A stretch of DNA of 64,000 bases, taken from Escallonia rubra (Eukaryota; Streptophyta; Magnoliopsida; Escalloniales; Escalloniaceae). Location of the stretch: positions 446,501-510,500 of the forward strand of contig JAVXUO010003132.1 of NCBI GenBank assembly GCA_033065855.1. Direction: 5' to 3'. A program made the translations under genes and the position numbers. The notes below the pieces were generated by a model. That model had not been told where the DNA came from. It made no database searches and worked only from the letters and a program-made list of their open reading frames with translations. Shown here piece by piece: positions 21,256-33,548 of this stretch (the stretch's first letter is position 1; each line of letters starts with the position of its first letter).

Positions 21256-21264
21256 TTATTATAT

Positions 21265-21796
21265 TAGGGTTGTTGATATAATTTGTTTGAGGAGATCAAG
21301 ACTTGGAGTTGATTTGCGCAATTGAGGTAAGGGTTTCCTCACACATTTACCCCATTTGAATTCTGATTATCAATCCGCTTGTCAATTGATTTATTGTTTA
21401 AAGATATCTATTGTTTCTTTAGAACACTAAATATATATTCTTGATTGTTATGCTAAATAGGTCTTTAGAACACGGTCTTTGTCGACCATTCAAATTGATA
21501 TGGTGGCTCCAGCAACATGCATAATTTTCTTTAATATATTGTCTGACGACCAATCGTTGTTACTGTTGGCTCCGCCTTCAGACAATATCAGTATGTTATC
21601 GAACTATGCTGATCTGATTCTTCCTGGAAGGGTACATAAAAAGCCATGTGCAGGTCCGACCTCATATTTGTGTGAGTCATGGAGTCTATCTCGGAGTCAC
21701 GTTGTCTTTTTTCATGTTTTTACTATAAAAATGCGTGCTCCTCTTTTTTCCGGTGATGGTCCCCCGTGAGTGTGCTCTATCCCCGAGAGGCTTTAT
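21265..21796. other. Intergenic, nothing recognised
   Basis: Contains a 96-codon open frame (21479-21769, plus) with no recognisable domain. TCTTTAGAACAC occurs twice (about 21417 and 21462). Confidence 0.4.
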
Positions 21797-23091
21797 AGAC
21801 AACCCATTTTTGTTGGTATTTTTCATTAATTAAATAATGGGCTTTATCATTAATTAGAATGCATTATTGAGTTTATGCTTAGTAATGTGATTTAATTAAT
21901 TCAATCCAGTATAGTCTAGTTTAACGGTCCAGTCCGATCCAGTTGCATTTCTAGTCCAAGTCTAGGTGCGTTAATCCAATCCAGTTAGGTTCAGACCAAT
22001 CTAAGGTCTAGATTATTCTAATTGATGTACTTTGTCTAGATAACTTGATAAAGAGATCAAATCAGCTCATTTTGTGGTTAGGAAATGACTTATCTTGAAT
22101 ATGATACACCTTATATTGTGATTTCTGAGATAGTTAACGAATTTAGGGTCAAAATGCCTCAAAATTCAGAAAATTCATTTTTTTATTAATAGGGTGAACC
22201 AATCGGTTTTCGATTAATAGGTCGTTAGTTGACTTTTGTCAATATGCGATTTTATCATTTATTCTAACTTATCCCCAATTATGCAGACTGGCATTGCTGA
22301 ACTTATAAGATTCTGCAATCCTGATGACTATAAAATGGGGCCTTTGGCCTTCATTTAAGGGGTCGAATCTTGAGTCTTGAACTCCAAGAGCGTCTTCTCT
22401 CTAGAGCTTGTATGTCATTTCTTCATCAAGTGACATATCATCTCTCTCGAGAATCTTGGCCATTCAAACTACTTTTAAAACTTACTTTTGTTCTTTGCAT
22501 CGCAGATCATACGAAAAACATCCCCGAGTCGTCCTGGCAAGCTGCATCGCGAGGTAACTTTTACTAGTTTCCCTATGGTAGAAATCATATAGATTGTCAT
22601 CCATTTCCCATAATCGCATTTCATTTCAAAAACAACTAAAAGAATCTTTCCTGGTCTAAGTCGAAGTTTTGAAATGTAGATTACTCCCCGTAGTACCAGT
22701 GTCGAACTACGTTGGTTTTGATTATGATTAGTCCGATCGAATACGTAGGCAATTCCACCCTCTATGCCGAGTTCAAGCCAAAAATAATAAAAATTGACTT
22801 AAGGTGAGTTGTGTCATGTTCCGCACACAATATGTGTTCTTTGGGCCAAAAATTATTAAAAACGAATTAGGCGGAAATGGCATGGTGTGTGCCCAACACC
22901 TTCCCGTTGCGTAGCTTAGTCCCCTGACCCTTCTCCTAATTTTGATAGATTAGTCATTCTTTTGGACACATTTTGAATCATTTTTAGGATTTTCTCTGTT
23001 TTTCTAAATTTAAAATAAATAATATGGCCATTCCATTTAAAAATCCTTTTTCGCGGATTTTTTTCGAGGTGGTTCGCTACAAATATATATA
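21797..23091 (+). mobile_element. Solo or isolated LTR, Tat family
   Basis: Homologous along its length to the LTR at 32225-33548 and to the start of 23625-24185. It begins AGACAACCCATTTTTGT and shares the CAGTCC/GGTCCAGT-rich block (about 21905-22000), a 'TTGACTTTTGTCAAT' block and the end GGTTCGCTACA. No primer-binding site follows it, so it is not the 5' LTR of an adjacent element. No clear target duplication is seen; it is old. Confidence 0.65.
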
Positions 23092-23624
23092 GCTAGGACA
23101 TACAAATGCTTTATCTCGGCCAAAAGAGTTTATTAAAGAGGTGAGATCTAAAACCAAATAACTGTCTCAAATCTGCAACTTGTAGAAGTATGTAAGTTAT
23201 GTATCTTCCCTAGGCTATAAGAGTTTGAGACACTACTTTCTCATAGGTGTCTATTGGAAAAATTAATTATCGGCATGTATAAGATATTTCTATAAATGTT
23301 TTGATTCCTTTGCTGCAAAAATATTTTCAAAAGAAACCACAAAGGCTTAGGGTCAATATAGGGCAAAGTCATCAACTCATACATCAATATAAGACAACTA
23401 GTTACATTACGAGAATGCAAATACAATTGAAACGTAACCTAGTCCTAGTCGCATGCTCCTTGACAATGATTTCTTCATTTTTGGCTTGCTCTTTTAATCT
23501 TTTCCATTACTTCCAAATTATGCCTTTAAGCTTCTCTTGATTAAATTCCACATCTCAAATTTCCAAATGTGTCGCAATAGGTGTGTGTGGATATACCTAT
23601 CACGCATTCACTCAAAGCTTGCTC
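23092..23624. other. Spacer between two related LTRs, nothing recognised
   Basis: Short frames on both strands (minus 23241-23426, plus 23301-23540) show no known motif. It could be pre-insertion host DNA or decayed retroelement. Confidence 0.4.
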
Positions 23625-24185
23625 TAGACACCCTATTTTTGTAGTCATGATTAATTAAATAAACGTGGGGCTTCATTATTAATTACAATTTATTATTAAG
23701 GGTTAAGCTTGATAATATAACTTAATTAATTTAATTTTTCCCAATCCGGTCCAATTGTCTAGTCTAGTATGACAATTTAGTAGTCCAGTCCATAGCAATC
23801 CAGTACATAAGTTCAATTATTTAGTCTAGTTATCAAGTCCAGTTTGGTCTAGTCCAGTCCAGTGGTCCAATTAGTAAGTGGGCTCTGTCCATCCAAATAT
23901 GTCAATCCAGTCCATGTCTAGATCATGATTTTTCTAGATGATTTAAAGAAATATTTGTGATTTATACTTGATGCAAGTGATTAAATTAATGATCTATGTG
24001 AAATAGGAATATATATGTCGAATCTGGTACGTCCAATCAGTAAAATCTAAGATAATTACCGAACTAGGGTAAGATAATATCTCAAAATGTGGGAAATAAT
24101 ATTATAAAATTAAGGGTTGAACGCGCCGACTTTCGACAATCCGGCCGTTTGGTTGACTTTTTCAGTCTATGATTTTCATCAAATA
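23625..24185 (+). repeat. 5' LTR remnant of the plus-strand Tat element
   Basis: Begins TAGACACCCTATTTTTGTAG and matches the first 500-odd bases of the 3' LTR, including the run of CAGTCC and AGTCCAGT words, up to ATTTTCATCAAATATT. Beyond that the two copies no longer align. Confidence 0.7.
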
Positions 24186-24574
24186 TTCACTCGAGGGCAA
24201 CGGTTGAAACCCTTAAACTTCCTAGATCGAAGGTGAATTTTTTTATTGTACCCTCAACTCTAAGGCCTCGTACTAAAGGGACCTCATGTTTCTTCGTATA
24301 TTAAATGGCTTATAAATGTATTGGCGAACGCCAATTATTAACTACCTGGGTTACAAGCATGAGGTATATGGTACAAGTCAAGTCGAATGAGTGACCTTAC
24401 AGCGACGTTGTGGAAAAAATCCACACTCCAAAACCATTCAGTACTCTACCCTTTTGGGGGGAAAACCTACATTGGCCTATGGCACGTTTTCAAGGGAGTT
24501 GGTTAATGTTCCCTTAGCTAACTAGTAATCTCGCAAAAGAGGGAAGACTCTTACTAACCGGCAATTTTTTGTGC

Positions 24575-25085
24575 TTCTAACAGAACGGTTAGTCAGTAGG
24601 TGCAATATTTGAAAATTCAAAATTGGCTTGATTTTACACCCCAAATCCAATGCCTACTGATCAACTGCCCGTTTCATTCATTGAGTCACCGAACGGTTAG
24701 TCAGATCCTCCCTGTCTCAGAAATTTTTATCCAAAGCAACCCTAGGCCCACTGACCAACTGGACGGTTCACTCACCGAGTGACCGGACGGTTAGTTATAT
24801 TCACCGCGTCCCAAAATTTTATCCAAAACAAACCCTAAACCTACTAACCAACCGGCCGGTTCACCTCCCTGAGTGATCGGACGGTTACTGAAAACCCTTC
24901 ATTCCTTAGAAATTTGCCCGAATTCAAAACCTTAAGCCTAGTAACCAACCGCCCGGTTCACTTGTCCGAGTGATCAGACAGTTAGTCAAAAATCTTCATT
25001 TCCTATAATGTTTTTAGACCAAACACTAGACCTACTGAAGAATTGGCTGGTTTACCATTGGGCAACCAGACGGTCAGTCAGCCTC
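24575..25085. repeat. Tandem repeat of about 97 bp with CGGACGGTTAG core
   Basis: Six diverged units with the core GAGTGACCGGACGGTTAGT at about 24584, 24693, 24787, 24881, 24979 and 25071, each preceded by a CCAACYGCCCGGTTCA-like segment. It lies between the partial 5' LTR and gag, in untranslated sequence, a common place for tandem repeats in Tat/Ogre elements. Confidence 0.85.
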
Positions 25086-25249
25086 ACTCTCAAAACTTTT
25101 GGAAAATCCAAAAGCAAATCATAGACCAATGAGTCCTAACTCCCTTTACCCATGAGGTATAAACCCACTGTTTGATCTACGTTGTATGTGTGATTATATT
25201 TTAAGAACATTTCTCTATATAGTTAAGACTAAGCGTGGTTGGTATTAGG

Positions 25250-26960
25250 ACTCATCTGGAAAGCTCACTCGAACCCCAAAACTGAAGAATACCCAAGGAT
25301 GGCAGATTTGGTCCATATGATCAGTGAGTTACAAATGGACTTCCAGACGGGTTTTACAGCCTTTGCAGATCAACAGGCCTGAATAGCCGAGGAAATAGAC
25401 ACCTAAGAACAAGGGTAAGAATGAACAGGAATATGAGAATAAGCTGGTGAAAAGGGATGAAAAAAAGAAGGCCGAGTTTGACTGGCAATATGAATTTGAA
25501 GATGAGGAAGGGAAGCCCGCTATCCCAGAATGGAAGGATATACTAGCTGTGCTCGAATCCTAAGTTGCTCGAATGAAGAGAGCCGATGACCATCCATCTC
25601 AGTGCACTTAATCTGAACTGCGAAGATCGGTTGTCGCCTAAGTTCAAGATGCCAGAGATGGACAAGTTTGACTGGACTACAGACCCAAGATCCACATCAA
25701 GATGTACATGCCTGCATTTGCACCCTACGGAGTGAATTAAAATCTATTGATATAACTTTTCCACTGTACCCTCACTCGAGCCAGGTCTCGACAGCTCCTT
25801 ACCTTAGACAAAGCCTAAGTTTGAATCTCGAAGGATGTTCTGAGGGGGTTTATAAATTATTACCAGTACAATACTGATTTAGACATCTCTTGTAAGAACC
25901 TAAAGCTACCAAACAGGAGCCAAGTGCACCAATGTCTGCCTTTATCATGAGACGGAGAAACAAAGCTGCGCAGATGGTGAACCGTCCTACAAGGGAGGCA
26001 CATGTGAATATAATCTTCTTCCAGTGTAAAATGAATACATCTTTGGTCACTACCACACATCATTCCATACACTAATGCGATCACTAGTATAGTTCTTGGA
26101 CGTCATCAATAAAGGGACCACTTTACGAGACGTAAAGCCATGAGTATACCGAGCAAGAACCAGTAATTCAAATGTACATCCAAATCCCGTGAGTGCCAGG
26201 AACATGAACAATGTCCGAGCACCACACATAATATCATGAGAAGCCATCGCAGAGCTTAAGAGAAAATTCAACCCATTGAATGCCATGTTGGCCCAAGGTA
26301 TTTTTGAACAGTTGTTAAAAGGAGGGGCATGATATCCAAGTTACTGCCTACCCCCACACCAGCAGTGATACCGAAGTAATATGACGTTCAAGTTTTTTGT
26401 GCCTACCATTAAGGGAAATGACACTCCATAGATAGATGCACGAGTCTCAGACATGCCATTTAGGACCTTATTGACAAAGGTGAAGTTTCCCTTCCCACCA
26501 GACCCAATATTAAGAAACCCTTACCAACTCACGGTTAACTTTATTGAAGATGGTCTACGAATGATATATTCTACTACACTCATCACTCCAGCAAGCTAGT
26601 ATGTTCAGTCTGCTTTAGTGTTTGATTCTTTACCTAGAGTTCTATGATGTTATCTCATGGAAAGATTTAATGAAAGACGAGGCCTTCATTGTCGAAAAGA
26701 GTACAATGAAGAGACATGCTTTGTGTTCGGGCTTGATGCTGAGGTGTCACATTTAACCAGATCAGGCTGAGTTTACCAAACCGTTCCCCAACCAACCATA
26801 TCAGACCCACTGTTTTCTCAAAGATCCTCAGCGATGAGGTATTAAAATAGCTGAAGAAGACCCAAGCAAACATCTCCATTTAGGGGTTGTTATCCGTTTC
26901 CTATTCTGATAGACAAGCCTTGATTAAGTTACTCAACAAAGCCCATATGCCCATACAGAC
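25250..26960 (+). pseudogene. gag remnant, Tat type
   Basis: Starts near a MADLVHMISELQMDF-like stretch at 25302 in a plausible gag start context, followed by a charged Lys/Glu-rich segment and, near 25660, a KFDWTTDP-like motif corresponding to the KYDGTTDP motif of Tat gag. Further matches are scattered. Strongly degraded. Confidence 0.5.
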
Positions 26961-27039
26961 CCAGCCAATACTAGGGGCTATTCATTATAGGAATATCCTC
27001 AATTTTTTTTAATCCTATTTGCTCAAGTCAAGACCAGGC

Positions 27040-27420
27040 CACAACGACCTGTTCTGTATCACAGTGCGAGCACTTGAAAAGAGGGTTCATGTAATCCTCA
27101 TAGACAATGGTTCTGCACTAAATGTCTATCACCTACATACTGTCTAAGCCTTGGCATTGATCCCTTAGTATTTACCCTGTCTAACCAAGCCATTAGAGCC
27201 TATGATAACACTCCAAGAGAGGTTACATGCACAGCCTATGACTGTTGAAGCTGTAAATTTTAAAGTTGAGAGTTTCAAGGTGTTGGACATACCCACTGCA
27301 TTTAATCTCTAACTAGGAAGACCATTGATACACTCTGTAGGTGCAATCCTATTTACGTTGCACCAGAGAGTCAAGTTTGTTCTGGATAAAGCCTCTTTAC
27401 GATCACGGGTGACTCGCAAA
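27040..27420 (+). pseudogene. Aspartic protease remnant, Tat type
   Basis: A VILIDNGSALNV-like motif near 27092-27127 matches the Tat protease active-site region (usually D-x-G-S-A/S). Downstream comes a LGRPLIHS-like block near 27316. Broken fossil. Confidence 0.65.
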
Positions 27421-28499
27421 TACCTCAGATTGGATAGGTGGAAAATGACAAGGACAGTGTTGCGGCTCCACACGACTCAATAGATGTACTGCTTAGCCGA
27501 TTCAGGATTGACAACCTAGTTCCTTGTATGGAGTTCAAGGAGGTTTGTCTCGGCAAAAATTTCTTCATTTTTGCACCCTACAGTAACACGACACTGCTTC
27601 CCCATGCTGACAATGCGTTACTATTTCCCCGAAAAGGGTTTGGGCCAAAATTGACAAGGACTTCCTAATTTCCCAGATCTAGAGAACAAGAAAGATCAAT
27701 TTGGGTTGCGGTACAAGCCCACAAAGAAAAAAGCTATGAGGAAGATACTTAAGCCAAGAAAGACCACGAGAATGGACAGCTCACGAGCTTCAACGCCATG
27801 ACTAAGATCCCTACCATGAATTAGTACTTTGTTAATGAGAAGAAAGACTTACTATGGATTTTCAGAGCCTGCCTACAATGTAGAAATGGGGAAATTGATC
27901 TACGAATGAGAAATCTTTAACGACTGTGAATGGATTAAGGATGGAGAACTGCCAAGGCAGATTGAGCCAAGCAAAGAAGACACCTCTAATTGAATGGACT
28001 TTAAGGAACTTAAGGGAATGACATCATCTTTTAGTGTATATGCACATCCTAATGCTTATCTGCGAAGTGGATGATGGAGTACGGACCGCTGGCTATGAAA
28101 GAGATTACCGATGGATGTTCTGATGCCAAGGCTATTCCCTAACTAGAAGACCTGGATGCTCATGTATGTTTAGATAATCTGAATTTTCTCACCTACTATG
28201 TTCTCCTTGACTAATAATTAATAACGTGATGGTAGATTTCGCTTACTCTGTGGTTGTTGATATAAGTTATGATGAATTAATCAACACGATTAATGATGAG
28301 CCACAACAAATAGACCTTAAAGAGAAAAAATATTTAGAAGAAATAAAAAATCGGGCCTTATTGAGTCAAGCCAGTGACAGAGGAAACAATTGAAGTTAAA
28401 CATAAGTACACCCAAAAAATGTGTAAGAAATCAAAATAGGGGATAGCCTAGATGAGAGAGAAAGAGAAGAAGTCACTGGACTCTTGAGAGAATTCATAG

Positions 28500-29240
28500 A
28501 TGTATTTGCTTGGTCATAAAGTGACATGTTTGGTATCGACCCCTCGATTTTGGAACACCATTTACCTACCCTGTCTGAAGCCAAACCCGTCAAACAGAAG
28601 CTTCATAAGTTGAGATCGAAATGGTCTCTTAAGGTCAAGGAGGAGGTTACGAAGCTCCTCCACATCGGATTCATCAGAGTGATCGAACTCCTTACCTGGT
28701 TAGCCAATATCGTACCTGTACCCAAACTGACCGGCCATGTTGGGATGTGTATGGATTACCAAGACTTTAATCGAGCTTCCCCAAAAGATGATCTTCTCTT
28801 GCCCATTATAGACATGATCATGGATTATACCGTGGAGCATGAGTTGGTTTCCTTCGTGGATTGCTTCATAGGATATAATCAGATAAAGATGGCTCATGGG
28901 GATCAGAAGAAAACGGCCTTCACAACTGCCTAGGGCACATTTTGTTACAGAGTGATGCCATTTGGATTGAAGAATGCCGGGGCTATATATCAGTGAGCCT
29001 CAACTATTGTTTTCTATGATATGATTCATAAGGAAGCAGAAGTGTATGTAGATGATATTATCATCAAGTGTAAGAAGCATGAAGATCACTGTATAGTCCC
29101 GAGGAAGTACTTTGGGTGATTAAGGCAGTATAATACAAGACTCAACCCACAGAATTATGTGTTCAGGGTTACAGCTGGAAAGCTACTAGGTTTTATGGTT
29201 AGCAAATGAGGTACATAGGTCAATCCAGTTAAGATTGAGG
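28500..29240 (+). pseudogene. Reverse transcriptase remnant, Tat type
   Basis: The longest open stretch (28526-28933) contains the opening RT region (HHLPTLSEAKPVKQK), the IRVIELLTWLAN block, MCMDYQDFNRASPKD and SFVDCFIGYNQIKM. The YVDD catalytic box is readable near 29045-29056 as VYVDDIIIKC. The order and motifs are those of Tat-lineage RT. Broken in several places. Confidence 0.85.
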
Positions 29241-29279
29241 CCATAGTGGAGATGCCCCTACCTCGGTTCGAGAAAAAAA

Positions 29280-29960
29280 ATCTGAGGGTCCTTGGGTAGA
29301 ATCCAGTACATCAGTCGGTTAATATCCCAATTAGCTATGATTTGTGAGCCTATGTTCATGTTATTGAAGAAAGATTCTGCCAAAGAGTGGAATCCCTTGT
29401 TGCAAGAAGCTTACGACAAAATCAAACAATACCTGAACAACCCTCTAGTTATGAGCCCTCCAATCCTCGCTAGTCCCTTATTATTATACATAACTGTAAC
29501 TGATACGGCAGCCGGAGCCATGTTGGCCCAACACTTGAAGTATTCGTCAGTACAAAAATCCATTTACTATGTTAGCAAAAAGTTGACCCAAGGGGAGATT
29601 GATTACCCAGCTTTGGAGAAGACATGTGTATTGTTATTTTAGGTAACACGTATATTACGACATTATGCTTTGGCTTACCCTATTAGATTGTTGGCCAGGA
29701 TGGATCACATAAAATATATATTTAAGAAGCCGGTCTTATTCAACCACATAGTGAATTGGCTCATATTACTCTCAAAGTTCGACATCACATATGTCACCGA
29801 AAACTCCATCAAGGGAAATGTCGTGGCCAACTTGTTTGTTGATTGTTCGGCAGAGGATACTAGTAGAGGGGATGTGAAATTCCCCGACAAGGAAGTTTGT
29901 GTCATTGAATCAGAGACCAGCTGGCAGTTATATTTTGATGAAGCAGTGAACAGTAAATGA
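29280..29960 (+). pseudogene. RNase H and connection remnant
   Basis: 29292-29642 carries the GRIQYISRLISQLA block and the LLYITVTDTAAGAMLAQ stretch that opens the first RNase H domain. 29670-29960 carries MAYPIRLLARMDHIKYIF and NIVGNVVANLFVD-like sequence. Fits a Tat polyprotein between RT and the second RNase H. Confidence 0.8.
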
Positions 29961-29969
29961 TTCAGAGTA

Positions 29970-30330
29970 GAAATACTGCCAATCTCGCAAGACGAGGCCC
30001 ATTGGCCGTAGCCATCAAGTTGGGCTTTGACGGTACTAACAACTCCGCCGAATACGAAGCATGTATCATCAATTTAGAGATGGCTCTGAGCCTAAAGTTT
30101 GAAAAATTATAATATACAGTGATTCAACATTAATCATATACCAGATATAAGGGATGTGTAGGATTAGAGATGAATATCTACAAGCATACGACGCCTATTT
30201 AGAGAAGTTTGTGGGCCAACTTGAGGATGTAGAGTTCCGTTACTTGCCCCAAGTCAAGAACAACTTTGTCGATGCTCTGGCCACGTTTGCATCGATGGTG
30301 GATATACCCGGGGGATAGGAGGTAGAGCCG
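29970..30330 (+). pseudogene. Second (archaeal-type) RNase H remnant
   Basis: A PLAVAIKLGFDGTNNSAEYE-like stretch (about 29998-30058) and a VDALATFASMVD-like end (about 30270-30300) are typical of the extra RNase H found in Tat-lineage elements. It supports the lineage call. Confidence 0.75.
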
Positions 30331-30489
30331 TTTGTGATACAGAAAGAAAGGCCAGCTTATTGCTTCATGATTGCACCTGTAGAGGAAGTTGAGGTAACCG
30401 AACTGTGGTATGTGGATGTCTAGAACCTTATCCGGAATAGTAAATATTCTGACGATCCTCAGCGAAACACAGCGTATCTTTAAGGAGAT

Positions 30490-31041
30490 GGTTAGCACAG
30501 TTTATCATGTGTGACCGACGCTTATACAAGAGACACTATAATGGAGAACACCTATTGTGTGTGGGTGAGAGAGAAGGTCATCAGATTATGGAACATTACA
30601 CTCAGGGAAATGTGGACCTCACATGAACAATGTATGTTAGCAAAGAAAATTCTCTGACAGGGATATTACTGGAATGTGATAAAACGGGATTGTATCAAAC
30701 AATTTGCATAAGAAGGTGCCATAATTGCCAAGTCTACCCCAATTTGCAGCATCTTCCTCCTCAAGAGTTATACAACATGACATATCCATGGACATTTTCA
30801 GTTTCTAAAATAGATGTGATATGAAAGATCATCCCTAAGGCTTCAAAGGAACACGAGTTCATACAGGTAGCCCTTAATTAGCTTACGAAATGGGTGGAGG
30901 CCATTTCATACGCCGTGCTCAGAATCAGGAAAATGGCCCAATTTATTCGCACTGACATCATTTGTTGATACAGAGTGCCTTGAGAGTTGATTTCCAACAA
31001 CGAGGTACATTTAGAAGGAGAAGTCAATGCTTTAGCCGAAG
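30490..31041 (+). pseudogene. Integrase remnant, Tat type
   Basis: Parallel to the integrase pieces at 1669-5958: a CHNCQVYPNLQHLPPQELYN block (about 30717-30776), then a PKASKE...IQVALN-like and AQFIRTDIIC-like block. It ends at the target duplication of a solo LTR, and only a few dozen bases resume at 32193 before the 3' LTR. Much of the 3' end of pol is therefore absent. Confidence 0.75.
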
Positions 31042-32192
31042 TGCGACACCCCCAACCCTGGTGACATCATCAGAGTTTAGTTGTCTATCACGATTTCACC
31101 ATAACCCTGTGTTGAATACAGAGCAACTACATTCTCATATTCATACATCCTTAATAGATGCTCCAAAATGCGTCCTTACAAAAAAATTTCTTACAAGCAT
31201 ACATCATACTGCAGCGTAAAAATTTCAAGTCCTTAAATAGTATATTCATTCACAATGTAATAAACGACTGTAGTCGTGTAACTCCAATCAACTTATTTCG
31301 CATCTCAGTTTTTATCTTACCATTTCTAGCTTGTCTCACCTCACTCAACTGATCCCTTTGCTCAACTTTTCTAACTTTTTTCTTTTTCATTTCTAGAGGG
31401 TTCTCCTTGATCAACCTTATAGCATGCACAACACAACATAATGAATGAGCACAAATCACCTAGTACACACATTAAACGTACACATAACCCACACTAAACA
31501 CTGAAATTCTTCTCAAATCTTTCCTTTCTTCCTTCCCAAGCTTTCATGCACCCAAATTATACACAATTTCACCATAATTTATATATAGACACCCCCCCCC
31601 TCCCAAAATATACATACATATGGCACGAAATATTCAACCAAAAACCCTTAAGTTTTTTTCATTTTTATTGGTTTGAAGAAATCGGATTACCCTGCTGGAT
31701 TTAGGGTTTTCTTTTCTTCTCCTCCTCCTCCTTCTTCCTCTCTTTTCACTTTTTCTTCATGTGTTCTTTACGGTACTATTCACTCCACTGCTAATGTTCA
31801 CAACTTTCTTGTATTTGCATTTTCACCCCCACAAACTTTCTTTTTTAATTTCCCTTCTTTTAATCTCCATCCTACAATTTTTTATTATTTGATTAACTTA
31901 GTCAGCCTATAAACAACTAGGAGGTGGCCAACTTCAGGTTGATTTTCCTCCAGATTTGTGACACCTCTTGCAAATTTTCAAATTTTGAACTTTGGCCCCC
32001 ATAGTTTCCAGAATTACACTTTGGCCCAACAACTTTATAAAAATTACACTTTGATCCCAAGACTACATTAACCCCTCATTTATCTCCCTAACACTTAATT
32101 ATCACCTACATAATGCTACTTAATAAAAAATAGCCCCCTTAATCAATCTAATTCATGATTAGATAATTTTTTGGTATTTTCAAGGTATCACA
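31042..32192 (-). mobile_element. Solo LTR of 1.15 kb in the Tat integrase
   Basis: Ends are TGCGACACCCCC and GGTATCACA, with a perfect 5-bp duplication CGAAG at 31037-31041 and 32193-32197. The T-rich tract at 31710-31755 and the two CTTTGGCCC blocks (31990-32030) correspond to those in the LTR at 2160-5495, so both belong to one broad family and probably both lie in minus orientation. No internal region remains. Confidence 0.88.
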
Positions 32193-32224
32193 CGAAGAAT
32201 AAGGTTACATTTCGAAGGAGAAAT

Positions 32225-33548
32225 CACCCCATTTTTGTAGTCATTATTACTTACATAAGTGTCGGGGTTCATTTATTAATTAGATTTTATTATTAAGGGT
32301 TAAGCCTGATAATAAAACCTAATTGATTTAATTTGGTCGAGTCAAGTCCAGTTGTCTAGTATAGTCTGGCAGTTTAATAATCCAGTCAAGCAGTTCAGTC
32401 CAAAAGGACAATGGTTTAGTCCAGCTGTCAAGTTTAGTTTGGTCTAGTCCAGACCAATGGTCCAGTCAGTAAGTGGGCTTAGTTCAGTCCAAATACGTCA
32501 GTATAGTCCATGCCTATATTATGATTTATCTAGATGATTTAAAGAATTATTTGTAATTTATCCTTGATGCTATGGATTAAATCAATGATTTATGTGAAAT
32601 AAGAGGATCAATGCTGAATCTGGTACATACTATCTGCAAAATCATATCGAGTTAGGATAAGATAATATTTTGAAATTCAGAAAAAAGTATTATAAAATTG
32701 TGGGATGAACCGTCCGATTAGTTGACTTTTGTTGATTTGTGATTTTCATCAAATATTATGTCTTATCATTAGTTTGCAGATTGATATGACGTCTTTATCA
32801 TTTCTCGTGTCCCATATCTTTATAAATAAGGCCCTTGGCCTATATTTTCTCGGATCTCAACTTTTTCTCCGTAGAGCTTTTATACCATATCTCTTAGAAA
32901 TAGTGTATCATCTCTTAAAAAAAATTAGCCATTAATATTCACTTCAAAAAAAATAGTCTTTAATCTCTTGTATCGCCGATCCTTCGCAGAGAGTTTCAGA
33001 TTCATTAAGACAAGCAAACTCGCGAGATATATTTAATAACTTTCTAATCCAGTTTAGTTCCCATTTCCTGCTATCACATTTCATTTTTAGTATAAAAATT
33101 ATAAAAATGAGTCATTTTCATTTCTTAGTTCGAGTCAAAGACCGAAGTGTAGGTCGCTTCCCGTAGGACCATATTGAACTATGAGGGTTTTCATTCTTGT
33201 TAGTCTGACCGGATACGTAAATCATCCGACCGATGTCGAGTTCAAGCTAATAATCTAGAAATAAAATAAGGGTTAAATGTTTTATTGAATGTTTACATGT
33301 TTATGTGTCTCAAAGGACAAAAATAGTAGAAATAAAGTATAGACATAAAGATATGGTGGGTGTGTGTAACATCTTCCTGCCATATAACTTAGTCCTCGGA
33401 ACCCATTTCCCTGTTGTCAATGGAGTAATTGTCATTTGGACATTTTCAGAGTCATTTTTAGGTTTTTCTTATTTTTTTTTTGTTTACTTAAATAAGATGG
33501 CAACTCCTATAATCCTTCTGGGAATTTTTCCGAGGTAGGTTCGCTACA
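32225..33548 (+). repeat. 3' LTR of the plus-strand Tat element
   Basis: Begins TCACCCCATTTTTGTAGTC and ends GGTTCGCTACA. It contains the AGTCCAGT-rich block at 32335-32500 and a TATAAATAAGGCC at 32821-32833, a likely TATA box for LTR transcription. Confidence 0.75.

Larger units (their letters stand above)
23625..33548 (+). mobile_element. Decayed Tat-lineage Ty3/gypsy element
   Basis: The order is: partial 5' LTR (23625-24185), tandem repeats and leader (24186-25250), gag (about 25250-26960), protease (about 27040-27420), reverse transcriptase (about 28500-29240), RNase H (about 29280-29960), second archaeal-type RNase H (about 29970-30330), integrase (about 30490-31041), nested solo LTR, and 3' LTR (32225-33548). 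Two RNase H domains are a hallmark of the Tat lineage. All domains are heavily damaged. The 5' LTR aligns to the 3' LTR only over its first part. Divergence between the copies suggests an age of several million years or more. Confidence 0.85.

Noticed and set aside
23092-24185. 21797-23091 and 23625-24185 as the two LTRs of one short element
   Set aside because: No primer-binding site follows the first LTR, and the second is followed by gag-pol and pairs better with 32225-33548.
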